A stretch of 64,000 bases of DNA from positions 44,490 to 108,489 of the forward strand of contig NZ_AWFF01000027.1 in the NCBI RefSeq assembly GCF_000682755.1, in the 5' to 3' direction. Of the stretch, positions 1 to 7,869 are shown piece after piece. The stretch is from Hyphomonas beringensis (lineage in GTDB: Bacteria; Pseudomonadota; Alphaproteobacteria; Caulobacterales; Hyphomonadaceae). The notes under the pieces were generated by a model. It made no database searches. It was given only the letters and a program-made list of their open reading frames with translations, and was not told the origin of the DNA. Numbering within the stretch: position 1 is the first letter of the stretch; every line of letters begins with the position of its first letter. Both the position numbers and the translations under genes were made by a program.

Positions 1-131
1 ACCAGAACTTCATCGCACAGAGCCTCAAGGGCCGCGCGGGTCCGCAAATCCAAGGCAGCCAGATCCACGCCCAGCACATCCAGCAGGGCGCGCCGCTCAT
101 GTGCCTGAGGAGAGTAGAGATCATCTGCCAT
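1..131 (-). CDS. N-terminal fragment of an unidentified protein (runs off the window)
   Basis: Reading the minus strand from the ATG at 131, an open frame runs without a stop to the window edge, giving 43 residues that begin [20 protein letters not shown]. The piece is Leu/Ala/Asp/Glu/Arg-rich and probably helical. It is divergent from purE with 126 bases between the two starts. The pattern of a short helical lead-in resembles the region before some GAF/diguanylate cyclase domains, but that is a guess; too little is present to name it. Confidence 0.5.
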   Translation of the reverse strand, partial: MADDLYSPQAHERRALLDVLGVDLAALDLRTRAALEALCDEVL

Positions 132-257
132 GGCGTAAGGTTAAGCTTTTCTTGCAGTGAGTTGAAGTCATTCCTGCGCCTTGCCCCATCATTACGGCAG
201 TTGACGCAGCACCCGGCTTACCTATGTTGCGCGCTTTCCAGCGGCGAGGCTTCCATC

Positions 258-749
258 ATGGACACGGATTCCCCCAAGGTCGGCATTATCATGGGCAGCC
301 AGTCTGACTGGCCCGTCATGCAGGCTGCATCCCAAATTCTCGCGGATCTGGGCGTTGCCCACGAAACGCGCATAGTTTCGGCCCACCGTACACCAGACCG
401 CTTGGTGGAATATGCCAAATCAGCCAAGGGCCGCGGCCTGAAGGTCATCATTGCTGGCGCGGGCGGCGCAGCCCACCTGCCGGGTATGACCGCCTCCATG
501 ACGCCTCTGCCTGTTCTGGGCGTTCCGGTTCAGTCCAAGGCGCTGTCTGGCATGGACAGCCTGCTGTCCATTGTTCAGATGCCGCGCGGCGTTCCTGTTG
601 GCACACTGGCCATCGGCGAGGCTGGCGCCATGAATGCAGGGCTGATGGCAGCCTCTATTGTGGCGCTGGACGATGAGACGGTCGCCGACAAGCTGGATGC
701 CTTCCGCCAGAAGCAAACCGACAGCGTAGGCGAGACTCCGGTTACATGA
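258..749 (+). CDS. purE: N5-carboxyaminoimidazole ribonucleotide mutase (PurE, class I)
   Basis: PurE moves the carboxyl group of N5-CAIR to C4, giving CAIR, in de novo purine synthesis in the cytoplasm. The 163-residue product has the family's usual length. The GSQSD motif (residues 13-17), the SAHRTP motif with His43-Arg44, and the glycine-rich [12 protein letters not shown] stretch (67-78) line the nucleotide site. The open frame extends further upstream, but the added N-terminus has no family similarity, so the ATG at 258 is preferred. The stop overlaps the purK start by four bases (ATGA), so the two are probably translationally coupled. Confidence 0.96.
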   Translation: MDTDSPKVGIIMGSQSDWPVMQAASQILADLGVAHETRIVSAHRTPDRLVEYAKSAKGRGLKVIIAGAGGAAHLPGMTASMTPLPVLGVPVQSKALSGMDSLLSIVQMPRGVPVGTLAIGEAGAMNAGLMAASIVALDDETVADKLDAFRQKQTDSVGETPVT

Positions 750-1825
750 CGATGATTGTCCCCGGCAGCACGATCGGGATATTGGGGGGCGGCCAGCTCG
801 GCCGCATGCTGGCCGCCGCCGCGAATCAGCTGGGCTTTGACGTTCACATCTATTGCCCGGAAACAGACGCCCCGGCCTCTCGCAGTGCGCGGAAGACGTG
901 GACAGCCGACTATACAGACCGTGACGCCCTGCGAGAGTTTGCGGCATCCTGCGACGTGGTCACTCTGGAATTCGAGAACATCCCGGTCGAAGCCGTGGAA
1001 CTCATCACGCAGACCGGTGTGCCGCTGCATCCTGGCGCCAAGTCACTCGCTGTGTCTCAGGATAGGGCCGAAGAGAAAGCCTTTCTGAACGGCATCAACA
1101 TTCCAACGGCTCCCTATGAGCTGATCAACTCGGCCGAAGACATTATAAAGGCGCTGGAAAAACTCGGGACCGAGGGCATTCTGAAGACACGTCGCGACGG
1201 CTATGATGGTAAAGGCCAGGCGCGCTTGCAGGATGGCAAGGACGCAGAGAGAGCATGGGCCTCCATTGGGGAGGTCCCCGCAGTTCTGGAAGCGCGCATT
1301 CCGTTCGAGCGGGAGATATCCGTTATTGTTGCACGCTCCAGCCGCGGCGAAACAACAAGCTGGGCCCCGCCCCGCAACATCCATGAGAACGGCATTCTTT
1401 CGCGCTCCATTGCGCCCTCCGGTCTGGACCTGAAGATCGAGGCTGATGCCCGCGAGCGCGCCGTGCGCCTCATCGATGCGCTGGATCATGTCGGCGTGCT
1501 GGCGCTGGAGTTCTTTGTGCTGGAAGATGGTACGCTGCTGGCCAATGAGTTTGCGCCACGCGTGCACAATTCCGGACACTGGACGCCGGAAGCCTGCCAG
1601 ACAGGGCAGTTCGAACAGCACATTCGCGCAATATGCGGCTGGCCACTGGGTGACACCCGTCGCCTGTTTGATGCAGAGATGTATAATCTGATCGGCGACG
1701 CTGGCCTGATCGATCCGGCCGGACTGCAAGCAAACGAAACACTGACGCTGTATGGCAAGCGAGACGCCCGTCCCGGCCGCAAAATGGGGCATGTCACACG
1801 CCGCCTGGCGCCCAGAAAGGACTGA
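746..1825 (+). CDS. purK: N5-carboxyaminoimidazole ribonucleotide synthase (PurK)
   Basis: PurK makes N5-CAIR from AIR, bicarbonate and ATP, the substrate for PurE next door. The 359-residue protein starts with a Rossmann-like [12 protein letters not shown] stretch near residues 8-19, followed by an ATP-grasp domain ([12 protein letters not shown] loop around residues 145-160) and the [13 protein letters not shown] metal/ATP-site segment near 265-280. Length and domain order fit the family. It overlaps purE by four bases, and the next gene starts four bases after its stop, so it sits in a tight operon. Confidence 0.96.
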   Translation: MTMIVPGSTIGILGGGQLGRMLAAAANQLGFDVHIYCPETDAPASRSARKTWTADYTDRDALREFAASCDVVTLEFENIPVEAVELITQTGVPLHPGAKSLAVSQDRAEEKAFLNGINIPTAPYELINSAEDIIKALEKLGTEGILKTRRDGYDGKGQARLQDGKDAERAWASIGEVPAVLEARIPFEREISVIVARSSRGETTSWAPPRNIHENGILSRSIAPSGLDLKIEADARERAVRLIDALDHVGVLALEFFVLEDGTLLANEFAPRVHNSGHWTPEACQTGQFEQHIRAICGWPLGDTRRLFDAEMYNLIGDAGLIDPAGLQANETLTLYGKRDARPGRKMGHVTRRLAPRKD

Positions 1826-1829
1826 GACC

Positions 1830-2585
1830 ATGCTGCTACCTGTTTCGACCTGGCCCGATATTGAATCCTGGCTAAAGAGATCGAAAACCATTGTCGTGCC
1901 GATCGGCTCGATGGAGCAGCACGGGCCGAATGGCTTCATCGGCACAGACGCATTGTGTCCCGAAATTATTGCCCGCCATGCAGAAAGCCTCGCGCCGGAC
2001 GATATGTTGGTCGGCCCGACCTTCTCTGTCGGCTGCGCGCAGCATCATCTCGGCTTTCCGGGAACCATCACTCTGCGCCCATCCACAATGATCGCGGCCA
2101 TGGCGGACTGGACCGAAAGCCTGATGCGGCATGGCTTTGAACGCATCTACTGGCTGAATGGTCATGGCGGCAACATTGCCACGATTGAAGCCGCCTTCTC
2201 CGAGATCCACGCCCGCCGCAGCTTTGATCTGCGCGGCGCAGACAATCGCCCCGGCCTCAAGCTGAAACGCCGCGACTGGTGGGATTTCAAATCCGTCATG
2301 ACGCTGTGCAACCAGCTCTATCCTGTCGGTCATGGCAGCCACGCCACGGCGTCAGAAGTCTCCGTGACCTATTATGGCTATCCCGACCATACCCGCACGG
2401 ATGTGGAAATGTCGCCGAAGATTGCGCCGAACGGCAAGATAAGCGACGCGGTTCAATATCGCCGCGACTTCCCGGATGGTCGCATCGGCTCTGACCCGAC
2501 CCAGTCGAGCGTGGAAGATGGCGAGAAGATTGTGGGAGCGGCAGCCAAGGCTGTTCTGGAAGAGGTCCGCCGCTTTTCCGCCTGA
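1830..2585 (+). CDS. Creatininase-family metal-dependent amidohydrolase
   Basis: The 251-residue product belongs to the creatininase/creatinine amidohydrolase fold, which includes creatininase, FAPy deformylase-type enzymes and mycofactocin MftE. Expected metal ligands are visible: Glu29 and His31 (SMEQHGP), Asp40 (GTDAL), and His112 in the NGHGGN motif (110-115). The HHLGFPGT segment at 72-79 is also typical. The ATG at 1830, four bases after purK, is chosen over an upstream in-frame start inside purK. Co-transcription with purEK is likely. The substrate cannot be told from sequence; an amide or formamide linked to purine-type metabolites would fit the context but is inference. Confidence 0.85.
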   Translation: MLLPVSTWPDIESWLKRSKTIVVPIGSMEQHGPNGFIGTDALCPEIIARHAESLAPDDMLVGPTFSVGCAQHHLGFPGTITLRPSTMIAAMADWTESLMRHGFERIYWLNGHGGNIATIEAAFSEIHARRSFDLRGADNRPGLKLKRRDWWDFKSVMTLCNQLYPVGHGSHATASEVSVTYYGYPDHTRTDVEMSPKIAPNGKISDAVQYRRDFPDGRIGSDPTQSSVEDGEKIVGAAAKAVLEEVRRFSA

Positions 2586-2671
2586 CATTACGATTGCATT
2601 AGGGCCACTGGCCAGACCGGGTGAACAACGGTATCAGAAGTTTCCCCCGGACAAGGATCGTGACGCGAAGA

Positions 2672-3403
2672 ATGCTGGACATTCAGAAGCTGGTAAAATC
2701 CTTTGGCACCAAGCGTGCCGTGCAAGGTCTGTCCTTCACTGTCGAGAAGGGCACAGTGCTGGGCTTCCTTGGGCCAAATGGAGCGGGCAAGTCCACGACC
2801 ATGCGCATGATCTCAGGCGTTCTGGAGCCGGATTCCGGTGACGCGCTGATTGCAGGCAAGTCTGTCGTCTCACAGCGCCGGGAAGCCCAGGCCGCACTCG
2901 GCTATCTTCCCGAAGGCGCGCCGCTCTATGATGACATGACGCCGCCGGAATTCCTGGCTTTCATGGCCGCAGCCCGCAGTCTGCCAAAGTCAGAGCGCAA
3001 ACCTGCCATTGAGCGGGCTATTGCAGATTCCCGTATTTCCACCGTCTGCGGACAAAGGATTGGTTCTCTCTCAAAAGGCTATCGCCGGCGTGTCGGCCTG
3101 GCAGGCGCCATTCTTCATGACCCGCCTGTCCTGCTGCTGGATGAACCTACTGATGGGCTGGACCCAAACCAGAAGCGCGCGGTGCGCGCGCTCATCGCCC
3201 GTATGGCGCCGACAAAGGCGATTGTCATCTCCACCCACACGCTGACTGAAGTGCCAGCCATGTGCACGCGCGCCATTGTCATTGACCGTGGCCGGATCGT
3301 TGCGGATGAGACGCCGGAAGGCCTGCGCCAGCTGTCATCGGATGGCACACTGGAAGGCGCCTTTACAAAGCTGACGGATCAAGCGGAGGCCGAATCCGCA
3401 TGA
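2672..3403 (+). CDS. ABC transporter ATP-binding protein, GldA/ABC-2 type
   Basis: This 243-residue nucleotide-binding subunit has Walker A GPNGAGKST at 34-42, the signature LSKGYRRRVGLAG and Walker B LLLDEPTDGLDP, all intact. It resembles the ATPases of ABC-2 exporters of the GldA/NosF kind. A GTG at 2621 in the same frame would add 17 residues without family similarity, so the ATG at 2672 (MLDIQKLVKSFG) is preferred, although its ribosome site is weak. It overlaps the permease gene by four bases and heads a four-gene run ending at 7100. The transported substrate is unknown. Confidence 0.9.
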   Translation: MLDIQKLVKSFGTKRAVQGLSFTVEKGTVLGFLGPNGAGKSTTMRMISGVLEPDSGDALIAGKSVVSQRREAQAALGYLPEGAPLYDDMTPPEFLAFMAAARSLPKSERKPAIERAIADSRISTVCGQRIGSLSKGYRRRVGLAGAILHDPPVLLLDEPTDGLDPNQKRAVRALIARMAPTKAIVISTHTLTEVPAMCTRAIVIDRGRIVADETPEGLRQLSSDGTLEGAFTKLTDQAEAESA

Positions 3404-4155
3404 ACTATCTGCGCCAACAACTCGGCAGTTTCATGCCAGTCTTCCGCCGGGAAATCGGGGCGTATTATTCAACGCCCATGGCCTATGTTTTCCTGGCCGT
3501 GTTCCTTCTCGCCCTCGGCATGTTCACCTGGGAGGCCTCTGGCTTTTTCGATACCGGCACTGCGGACCTGACGCCCTTTTTTGTATGGCATCCCTGGCTA
3601 TACATGATCTTCCTTCCCGCACTCGCCATGCGCCTCTGGGCGGATGAGACAAGTGCGGGGACGGATGAGCTGTTGCTCTCCCTGCCCCTTGGTATGCCGG
3701 GCTTGGTGCTGGGCAAGCTTCTGGCGGCGTGGTCTGTCGCTGGCGTCGGCCTGCTGCTGACGTTCCCGATGTGGATCACCGTGAACTTCCTGGGCGAGCC
3801 GGACAATGCCGCAATTATCCTGACCTATTTTGTCAGCTTCCTGATGGCCGGTTCATACCTGTCGATCGGCGCGGCCGTATCGGCCCTGACACGAAGCCAG
3901 GTCACCGCCTTTGTCATCAGTGTCGTCATAGCGTTCATCTTCACCGCAGCGGGATGGCCCCTCGTCCTGTCGGGCGTGAAAAGCATTTTCGGAGCGGGCT
4001 TTGCGGACCTTGTCGCGCAATTCTCCTTCCTGTCGCATTTCGAAGCAGCCCAACGCGGCGTGCTGGAATTCCGCGCCGTCCTGTTCTTCCTTGGCTTCAT
4101 GGCCCTGTGGACCATTCTGAATGGCCTTTGGGCCTCACGTCACAGGCTGGGCTAA
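3400..4155 (+). CDS. ABC-2 type permease, GldF-like
   Basis: The 251-residue product is an integral inner-membrane protein with about six hydrophobic segments, including ones near residues 27-45, 62-75, 105-125, 140-160, 170-195 and 225-245. The order of ATPase, this permease, then a GldG-like protein matches the GldA-GldF-GldG arrangement first named in gliding Bacteroidetes and also present in many non-gliding Proteobacteria. Its start overlaps the ATPase stop (ATGA), and the next gene begins three bases after its stop. What it exports is not known. Confidence 0.88.
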   Translation: MNYLRQQLGSFMPVFRREIGAYYSTPMAYVFLAVFLLALGMFTWEASGFFDTGTADLTPFFVWHPWLYMIFLPALAMRLWADETSAGTDELLLSLPLGMPGLVLGKLLAAWSVAGVGLLLTFPMWITVNFLGEPDNAAIILTYFVSFLMAGSYLSIGAAVSALTRSQVTAFVISVVIAFIFTAAGWPLVLSGVKSIFGAGFADLVAQFSFLSHFEAAQRGVLEFRAVLFFLGFMALWTILNGLWASRHRLG

Positions 4156-4158
4156 GAC

Positions 4159-6051
4159 ATGCGGGCAAAGCATTATCTCATAGCCGCCACGGCCCTGACG
4201 CTGATAATCTTCATCGCCTCCAACCTTTTGGTGCAGAAGGTGTTCACGGGCGTGCGTCTCGATTTCACCGAAAACAATCTCTACACCCTGTCAGACGCCA
4301 CGAAGTCCACACTCGACAACGTAGCCGAGCCGGTCGAGCTGACCTTCGTTTACACGCGCAGCACCGGGCAGGACTATCCCTCCATCCGCGCCTATGCAGA
4401 CCGTGTGCGCGAATTGCTGCATGTCTATGAGAGCCAGTCAGGCGGCAAGGTGCGTGTCACCGAAATTGATCCCCTGCCCTTCTCGCCAGCAGAAGACGAG
4501 GCCCTTGCTGCGGGGGCCACGGCCGTCGACACGAATGGCAATGATCCGCTCTATTTCGGCATCATTGGGCGCAACTCCATTGATGATCAGCGCGTCATTC
4601 CTTTCCTGGCACCTGATCGTGAAGTCACCCTGGAATATGATCTCACGCGCATGGTGGATCGTCTGGATGATCCGGACCCGCCGCGTGTGGGGATTCTATC
4701 CTCCCTGCCCGGCATGACCTCGCCCGGCGGTGAAGGCGGATACGCCCTTCTGCGCGATATTGGCAAATCCTTCGAGATTGTCCCCATTGCAGAAACCTTC
4801 CAATCCCTGCCGGAAGATCTGGATGTCCTGCTCGTCGCACAACCGCCGGAGCTGACCGAACGCCAAAGCTGGCTGATCGACCAGTTCATCCTGCGGCGGG
4901 GGCGGGCCGTGTTCCTCATGGACCCGGCGGCAAAAACCGTCTCAGGGGGCGGCGTTTTCTCAATGGGAGAGCCGCTGACACATGCAACGCTTGGCGCCCT
5001 GCCGAACCTGTGGGGTGTTTCCCTGTCCGAGCAGGCTGTTGCGGACGCTGCCAACGCGCTGCCTGTACCCGTGGATGCCGGGAATGGCCGCGTCGAGGAG
5101 CTGGCCCATCCCCTCTTCATCGGTATTCCGGCCGGGGACATGAATCAGGATGATCTGATTACAGCGGACCTCAGCCGCAGCATCAATTTCGGCGCACCCG
5201 GCGCGTTTGACTCGTCTCAGCTGGGCGACGGGGCTGAATTCACGCCGCTTATCACAACCGGCCCAAGCCCATCCTTCATCGATGCCGACAAGGCCATCAC
5301 TGAAATGACGCCTCAAGCGGTTCTTCGCGAATACCAGACACAACCCACAGCCCTCGTGCTGGCCGGGCGCCTTTCCGGCAAGCTGACAACCGCCTTCCCG
5401 CAAGGGGCGCCCCCTGTTGATACACCGTCCGATCCGGTTCTTGCAGAACTGGCCATGGCCGAGGCGCAAAGCGTGCCTCCACACATCGCCGAAAGCGAAA
5501 CGGATGCCCAATTGGTTCTGATTGCAGATGTCGATTTCATCTCGGATGATTTCTACATCGTGCCCGGAAACGAGATTGTCGTAGCAGACAATGGCGCGCT
5601 GGTGCTCAACGCGCTGGATGCGCTTGCTGGCGGCGGAGAATTGTCGCGACTGCGGTCCCGCGCGCCCAGCCTGCGCCCGATGACACGGATTGATGGTATG
5701 CGTGAGAAGGCGGAAGCGATCTATTTCCGCCAGCAAGCCGAACTGGAAACAAACCTCCAGACCGCTCAGGCCAGACTGGAAGAACTGCAGGCCATCGGGT
5801 CCACTGACGGTTTTTTTGCCGGGGATCTTGAAGCCGACCTGACCGATGAGGAGCGTGCAGAACTTCTGGGACTGCGCGAGAGCATTGTCGACCTCCGTCA
5901 GCGCCTGCGCGAGATCGAGCGCGATTACCGCCGCGACATTGACCAGCTTGAAGGCATGCTGAAGGCCATCAACATCTGGAGCGGGCCCCTGATTGTCGGT
6001 CTGATTGGCCTGTTTGTCTGGTATCGTCAGAAGCGGAAGGGCCGGGCATGA
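4159..6051 (+). CDS. GldG-like auxiliary component of ABC-2 system
   Basis: The 630-residue protein has one N-terminal membrane segment (about 5-25) and one near the C-terminus (about 606-622), with a large extracytoplasmic region between them. The region after the first helix (LYTLSDATKSTLDNV) and the block holding VGILSSLPGM and LDVLLVAQPPELTERQ match the GldG/ABC_transp_aux type. Residues about 520-595 form a predicted coiled coil (ELETNLQTAQARLEELQ, then a Glu/Arg-rich helix). It probably works with the adjacent permease and overlaps the DUF4340 gene by four bases. The function of this family in Proteobacteria is unresolved. Confidence 0.85.
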   Translation: MRAKHYLIAATALTLIIFIASNLLVQKVFTGVRLDFTENNLYTLSDATKSTLDNVAEPVELTFVYTRSTGQDYPSIRAYADRVRELLHVYESQSGGKVRVTEIDPLPFSPAEDEALAAGATAVDTNGNDPLYFGIIGRNSIDDQRVIPFLAPDREVTLEYDLTRMVDRLDDPDPPRVGILSSLPGMTSPGGEGGYALLRDIGKSFEIVPIAETFQSLPEDLDVLLVAQPPELTERQSWLIDQFILRRGRAVFLMDPAAKTVSGGGVFSMGEPLTHATLGALPNLWGVSLSEQAVADAANALPVPVDAGNGRVEELAHPLFIGIPAGDMNQDDLITADLSRSINFGAPGAFDSSQLGDGAEFTPLITTGPSPSFIDADKAITEMTPQAVLREYQTQPTALVLAGRLSGKLTTAFPQGAPPVDTPSDPVLAELAMAEAQSVPPHIAESETDAQLVLIADVDFISDDFYIVPGNEIVVADNGALVLNALDALAGGGELSRLRSRAPSLRPMTRIDGMREKAEAIYFRQQAELETNLQTAQARLEELQAIGSTDGFFAGDLEADLTDEERAELLGLRESIVDLRQRLREIERDYRRDIDQLEGMLKAINIWSGPLIVGLIGLFVWYRQKRKGRA

Positions 6052-7100
6052 GCGAGATCCGCACACGCCAACGCATGCGGCGACTACAGATCATGGCAGG
6101 CACCGCCGGGGCTCTGACGCTGCTGACCGTCATTGCCTATTCCATGGGTGGGTCGCGCACGGCCACAACCAGCCGCATGGGCAACCCGGTGATCCCGGAC
6201 TTCGCCTCTATCCGTGCCCAGGCGAGCGAAATCCGCGTGACGCTGTCAGACGAATCCTATGTTCTGGTCAACACGCTGGATGGCTGGAAAATGGGGACGG
6301 AAGATGGCTACCCGATCCGGCCGGACCGTCTGGCGACACTCGCGACAGGCTTGGGCGAGCTGACCTGGGGCGAAGGCCGCACGCGCGATCCCGACAAGCT
6401 GAACCGGATTGGCCTGGGAGACCCGCGCGATGGTGGAACTGGCGCCTTGGTTGAGATTATTGACGAAGATGGCAAGACCGAAGCGTCCCTGATTACCGGC
6501 CGAAAGGGCGACCATGTCTATGGCCGTCTGCCAGGCGAGGAACAGGCTTTTCAGGTGAAAGGCGATCTTCCCCCACTCTACAATCATGATGCCTGGCTCG
6601 ATTTTGACATCCTGGAAATCAATTCCGACGCCATTTCCGCCGTGCGAATCTATGATTCCATGGGCGAGAGCCTGTACCTGCAGCGCTCTGTCGGCACCAG
6701 TGATCGCAGCTTTGTACCGGGACCGCCCTATCAGGATTTCAAACTGGTGAGCCGGATTGCCGCCTCAACACCCGCTTTGGCGCTGACCCGGTTCGCTCCG
6801 ATTGGCGTCAAACCCGCGAGCAAGCTCGAGACCCGCCCTGTCGCGCGCCACATCACCGAAACACATGATGGACTGGAAGTGGATGTCTCTGCCTATCGCG
6901 AACCCGACGGGTACTTCATCACTCTGCGCGCCATTGAGGCTGGCGAAGGCGCCCAGCGTGGCAGCACCATCAATGACAAGGCCGATGGCTGGGCGTTTCA
7001 GTTGTCGGAATATGACTGGAAAGAATTCACGCCGCGCGTCTCTTCTATCGTACGCCCGCCTCTTATGGCTTTAGACAGCGAACAGCCAACGCAACCCTGA
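6048..7100 (+). CDS. DUF4340-family membrane-anchored protein
   Basis: The 350-residue product has an N-terminal membrane anchor (about 13-32) and a long soluble region predicted to be extracytoplasmic. The alternation of strands and the phrases NTLDGWKM, RPDRLATLATGLGEL and NRIGLGDP are typical of DUF4340 proteins, which are commonly the fourth gene after GldA/F/G homologues. It overlaps the GldG-like gene by four bases (ATGA), and its stop abuts the opposing DUF1223 gene. No biochemical role is established. Confidence 0.82.
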   Translation: MSEIRTRQRMRRLQIMAGTAGALTLLTVIAYSMGGSRTATTSRMGNPVIPDFASIRAQASEIRVTLSDESYVLVNTLDGWKMGTEDGYPIRPDRLATLATGLGELTWGEGRTRDPDKLNRIGLGDPRDGGTGALVEIIDEDGKTEASLITGRKGDHVYGRLPGEEQAFQVKGDLPPLYNHDAWLDFDILEINSDAISAVRIYDSMGESLYLQRSVGTSDRSFVPGPPYQDFKLVSRIAASTPALALTRFAPIGVKPASKLETRPVARHITETHDGLEVDVSAYREPDGYFITLRAIEAGEGAQRGSTINDKADGWAFQLSEYDWKEFTPRVSSIVRPPLMALDSEQPTQP

Positions 7101-7751
7101 TCAGGGCTTGACCACCAGCGTCTCCAGCACGGGGCCAAACCCCGCTTCCTGAACGATGATGGCACAGCCGGATTCACAATGCGGCTTGTTCAGTTGAACA
7201 TCATTGCCAAGCCATGGGCCGAGAGCGGAAACACGGGTGACGGGATGCACCATATTTGTCGTATTCGCCGCGCCAGAGAGATAATCCACGAGCCAGATAT
7301 CAGTCAGCCCCGGCGCCGTGCCTGATAGCAGGATCTTGTCGCCTTTTACGGTCAACTTCACATCCGTGTCCGGACGCTCAGAAGCCTTTTCAAGCGCCTT
7401 TTTGACATAGGAGCGCTTGCTGCCAACACATTGCTCGACACCGTCATAGACAGTCTGGGGCGTATACGGCCCGCGCAGATGGAAGCGGTCGACATAACCA
7501 CGCTGGCGTTCCTTGGACTCCACCATCGCCATGGGGTCCTTGTCGCCGAGATAGTCCCAGTAATCGACAGACCAGGTCAGGATCAGGACGTCATCATGCT
7601 CAGCATCAAGCGCCTTCAGCACTTTGTGCGCCTTCGGGCAGACGCGGCAGTTCTGTGAGGCGAACAGCTCGACAAGCACGGGCTCCTCAGCCGCCGCGAC
7701 GGGCATCAGGCCAATAAAGGCCAGAATGAGAGAGACCAGAATGCGTTTCAT
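7101..7751 (-). CDS. DUF1223 family exported thioredoxin-like protein
   Basis: The product is 216 residues if begun at the second Met (MKRILVSLILAFIGLMPVAA), which gives a clean signal peptide cleaved near residue 21. The start of the mature part, LVELFASQNCRVCPKAH, has a Cys35-x-x-Cys38 pair in the position of a thioredoxin active site, as in DUF1223 proteins. It is likely periplasmic. Its stop is immediately next to the stop of the DUF4340 gene, so the two converge without a spacer. Redox activity is inference. Confidence 0.85.
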   Translation of the reverse strand: MKRILVSLILAFIGLMPVAAAEEPVLVELFASQNCRVCPKAHKVLKALDAEHDDVLILTWSVDYWDYLGDKDPMAMVESKERQRGYVDRFHLRGPYTPQTVYDGVEQCVGSKRSYVKKALEKASERPDTDVKLTVKGDKILLSGTAPGLTDIWLVDYLSGAANTTNMVHPVTRVSALGPWLGNDVQLNKPHCESGCAIIVQEAGFGPVLETLVVKP

Positions 7752-7816
7752 GAGGATCATTTATAAGGCCAGACCTGCTGCTGAAACAGTCACAGGGATG
7801 TGAGCGCTGTAAAAAA

Positions 7817-7842
7817 GCCCCCACAGCACATGCTGCAGGGGC
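7817..7842 (-). terminator. Intrinsic terminator after acnA
   Basis: GCCCC (7817-7821) pairs with GGGGC (7838-7842), with an inner CAGCA/TGCTG pairing. Read on the minus strand the stem is followed by a run of six T. It lies about 30 bases past the acnA stop. Confidence 0.85.
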
Positions 7843-7869
7843 CTTTCAAAATCATGAAACCCTTTGGGA

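Noticed and set aside
99..257. Longer PurE N-terminus
   Set aside because: The added 53 residues have no PurE similarity and overlap the divergent partial gene's start.
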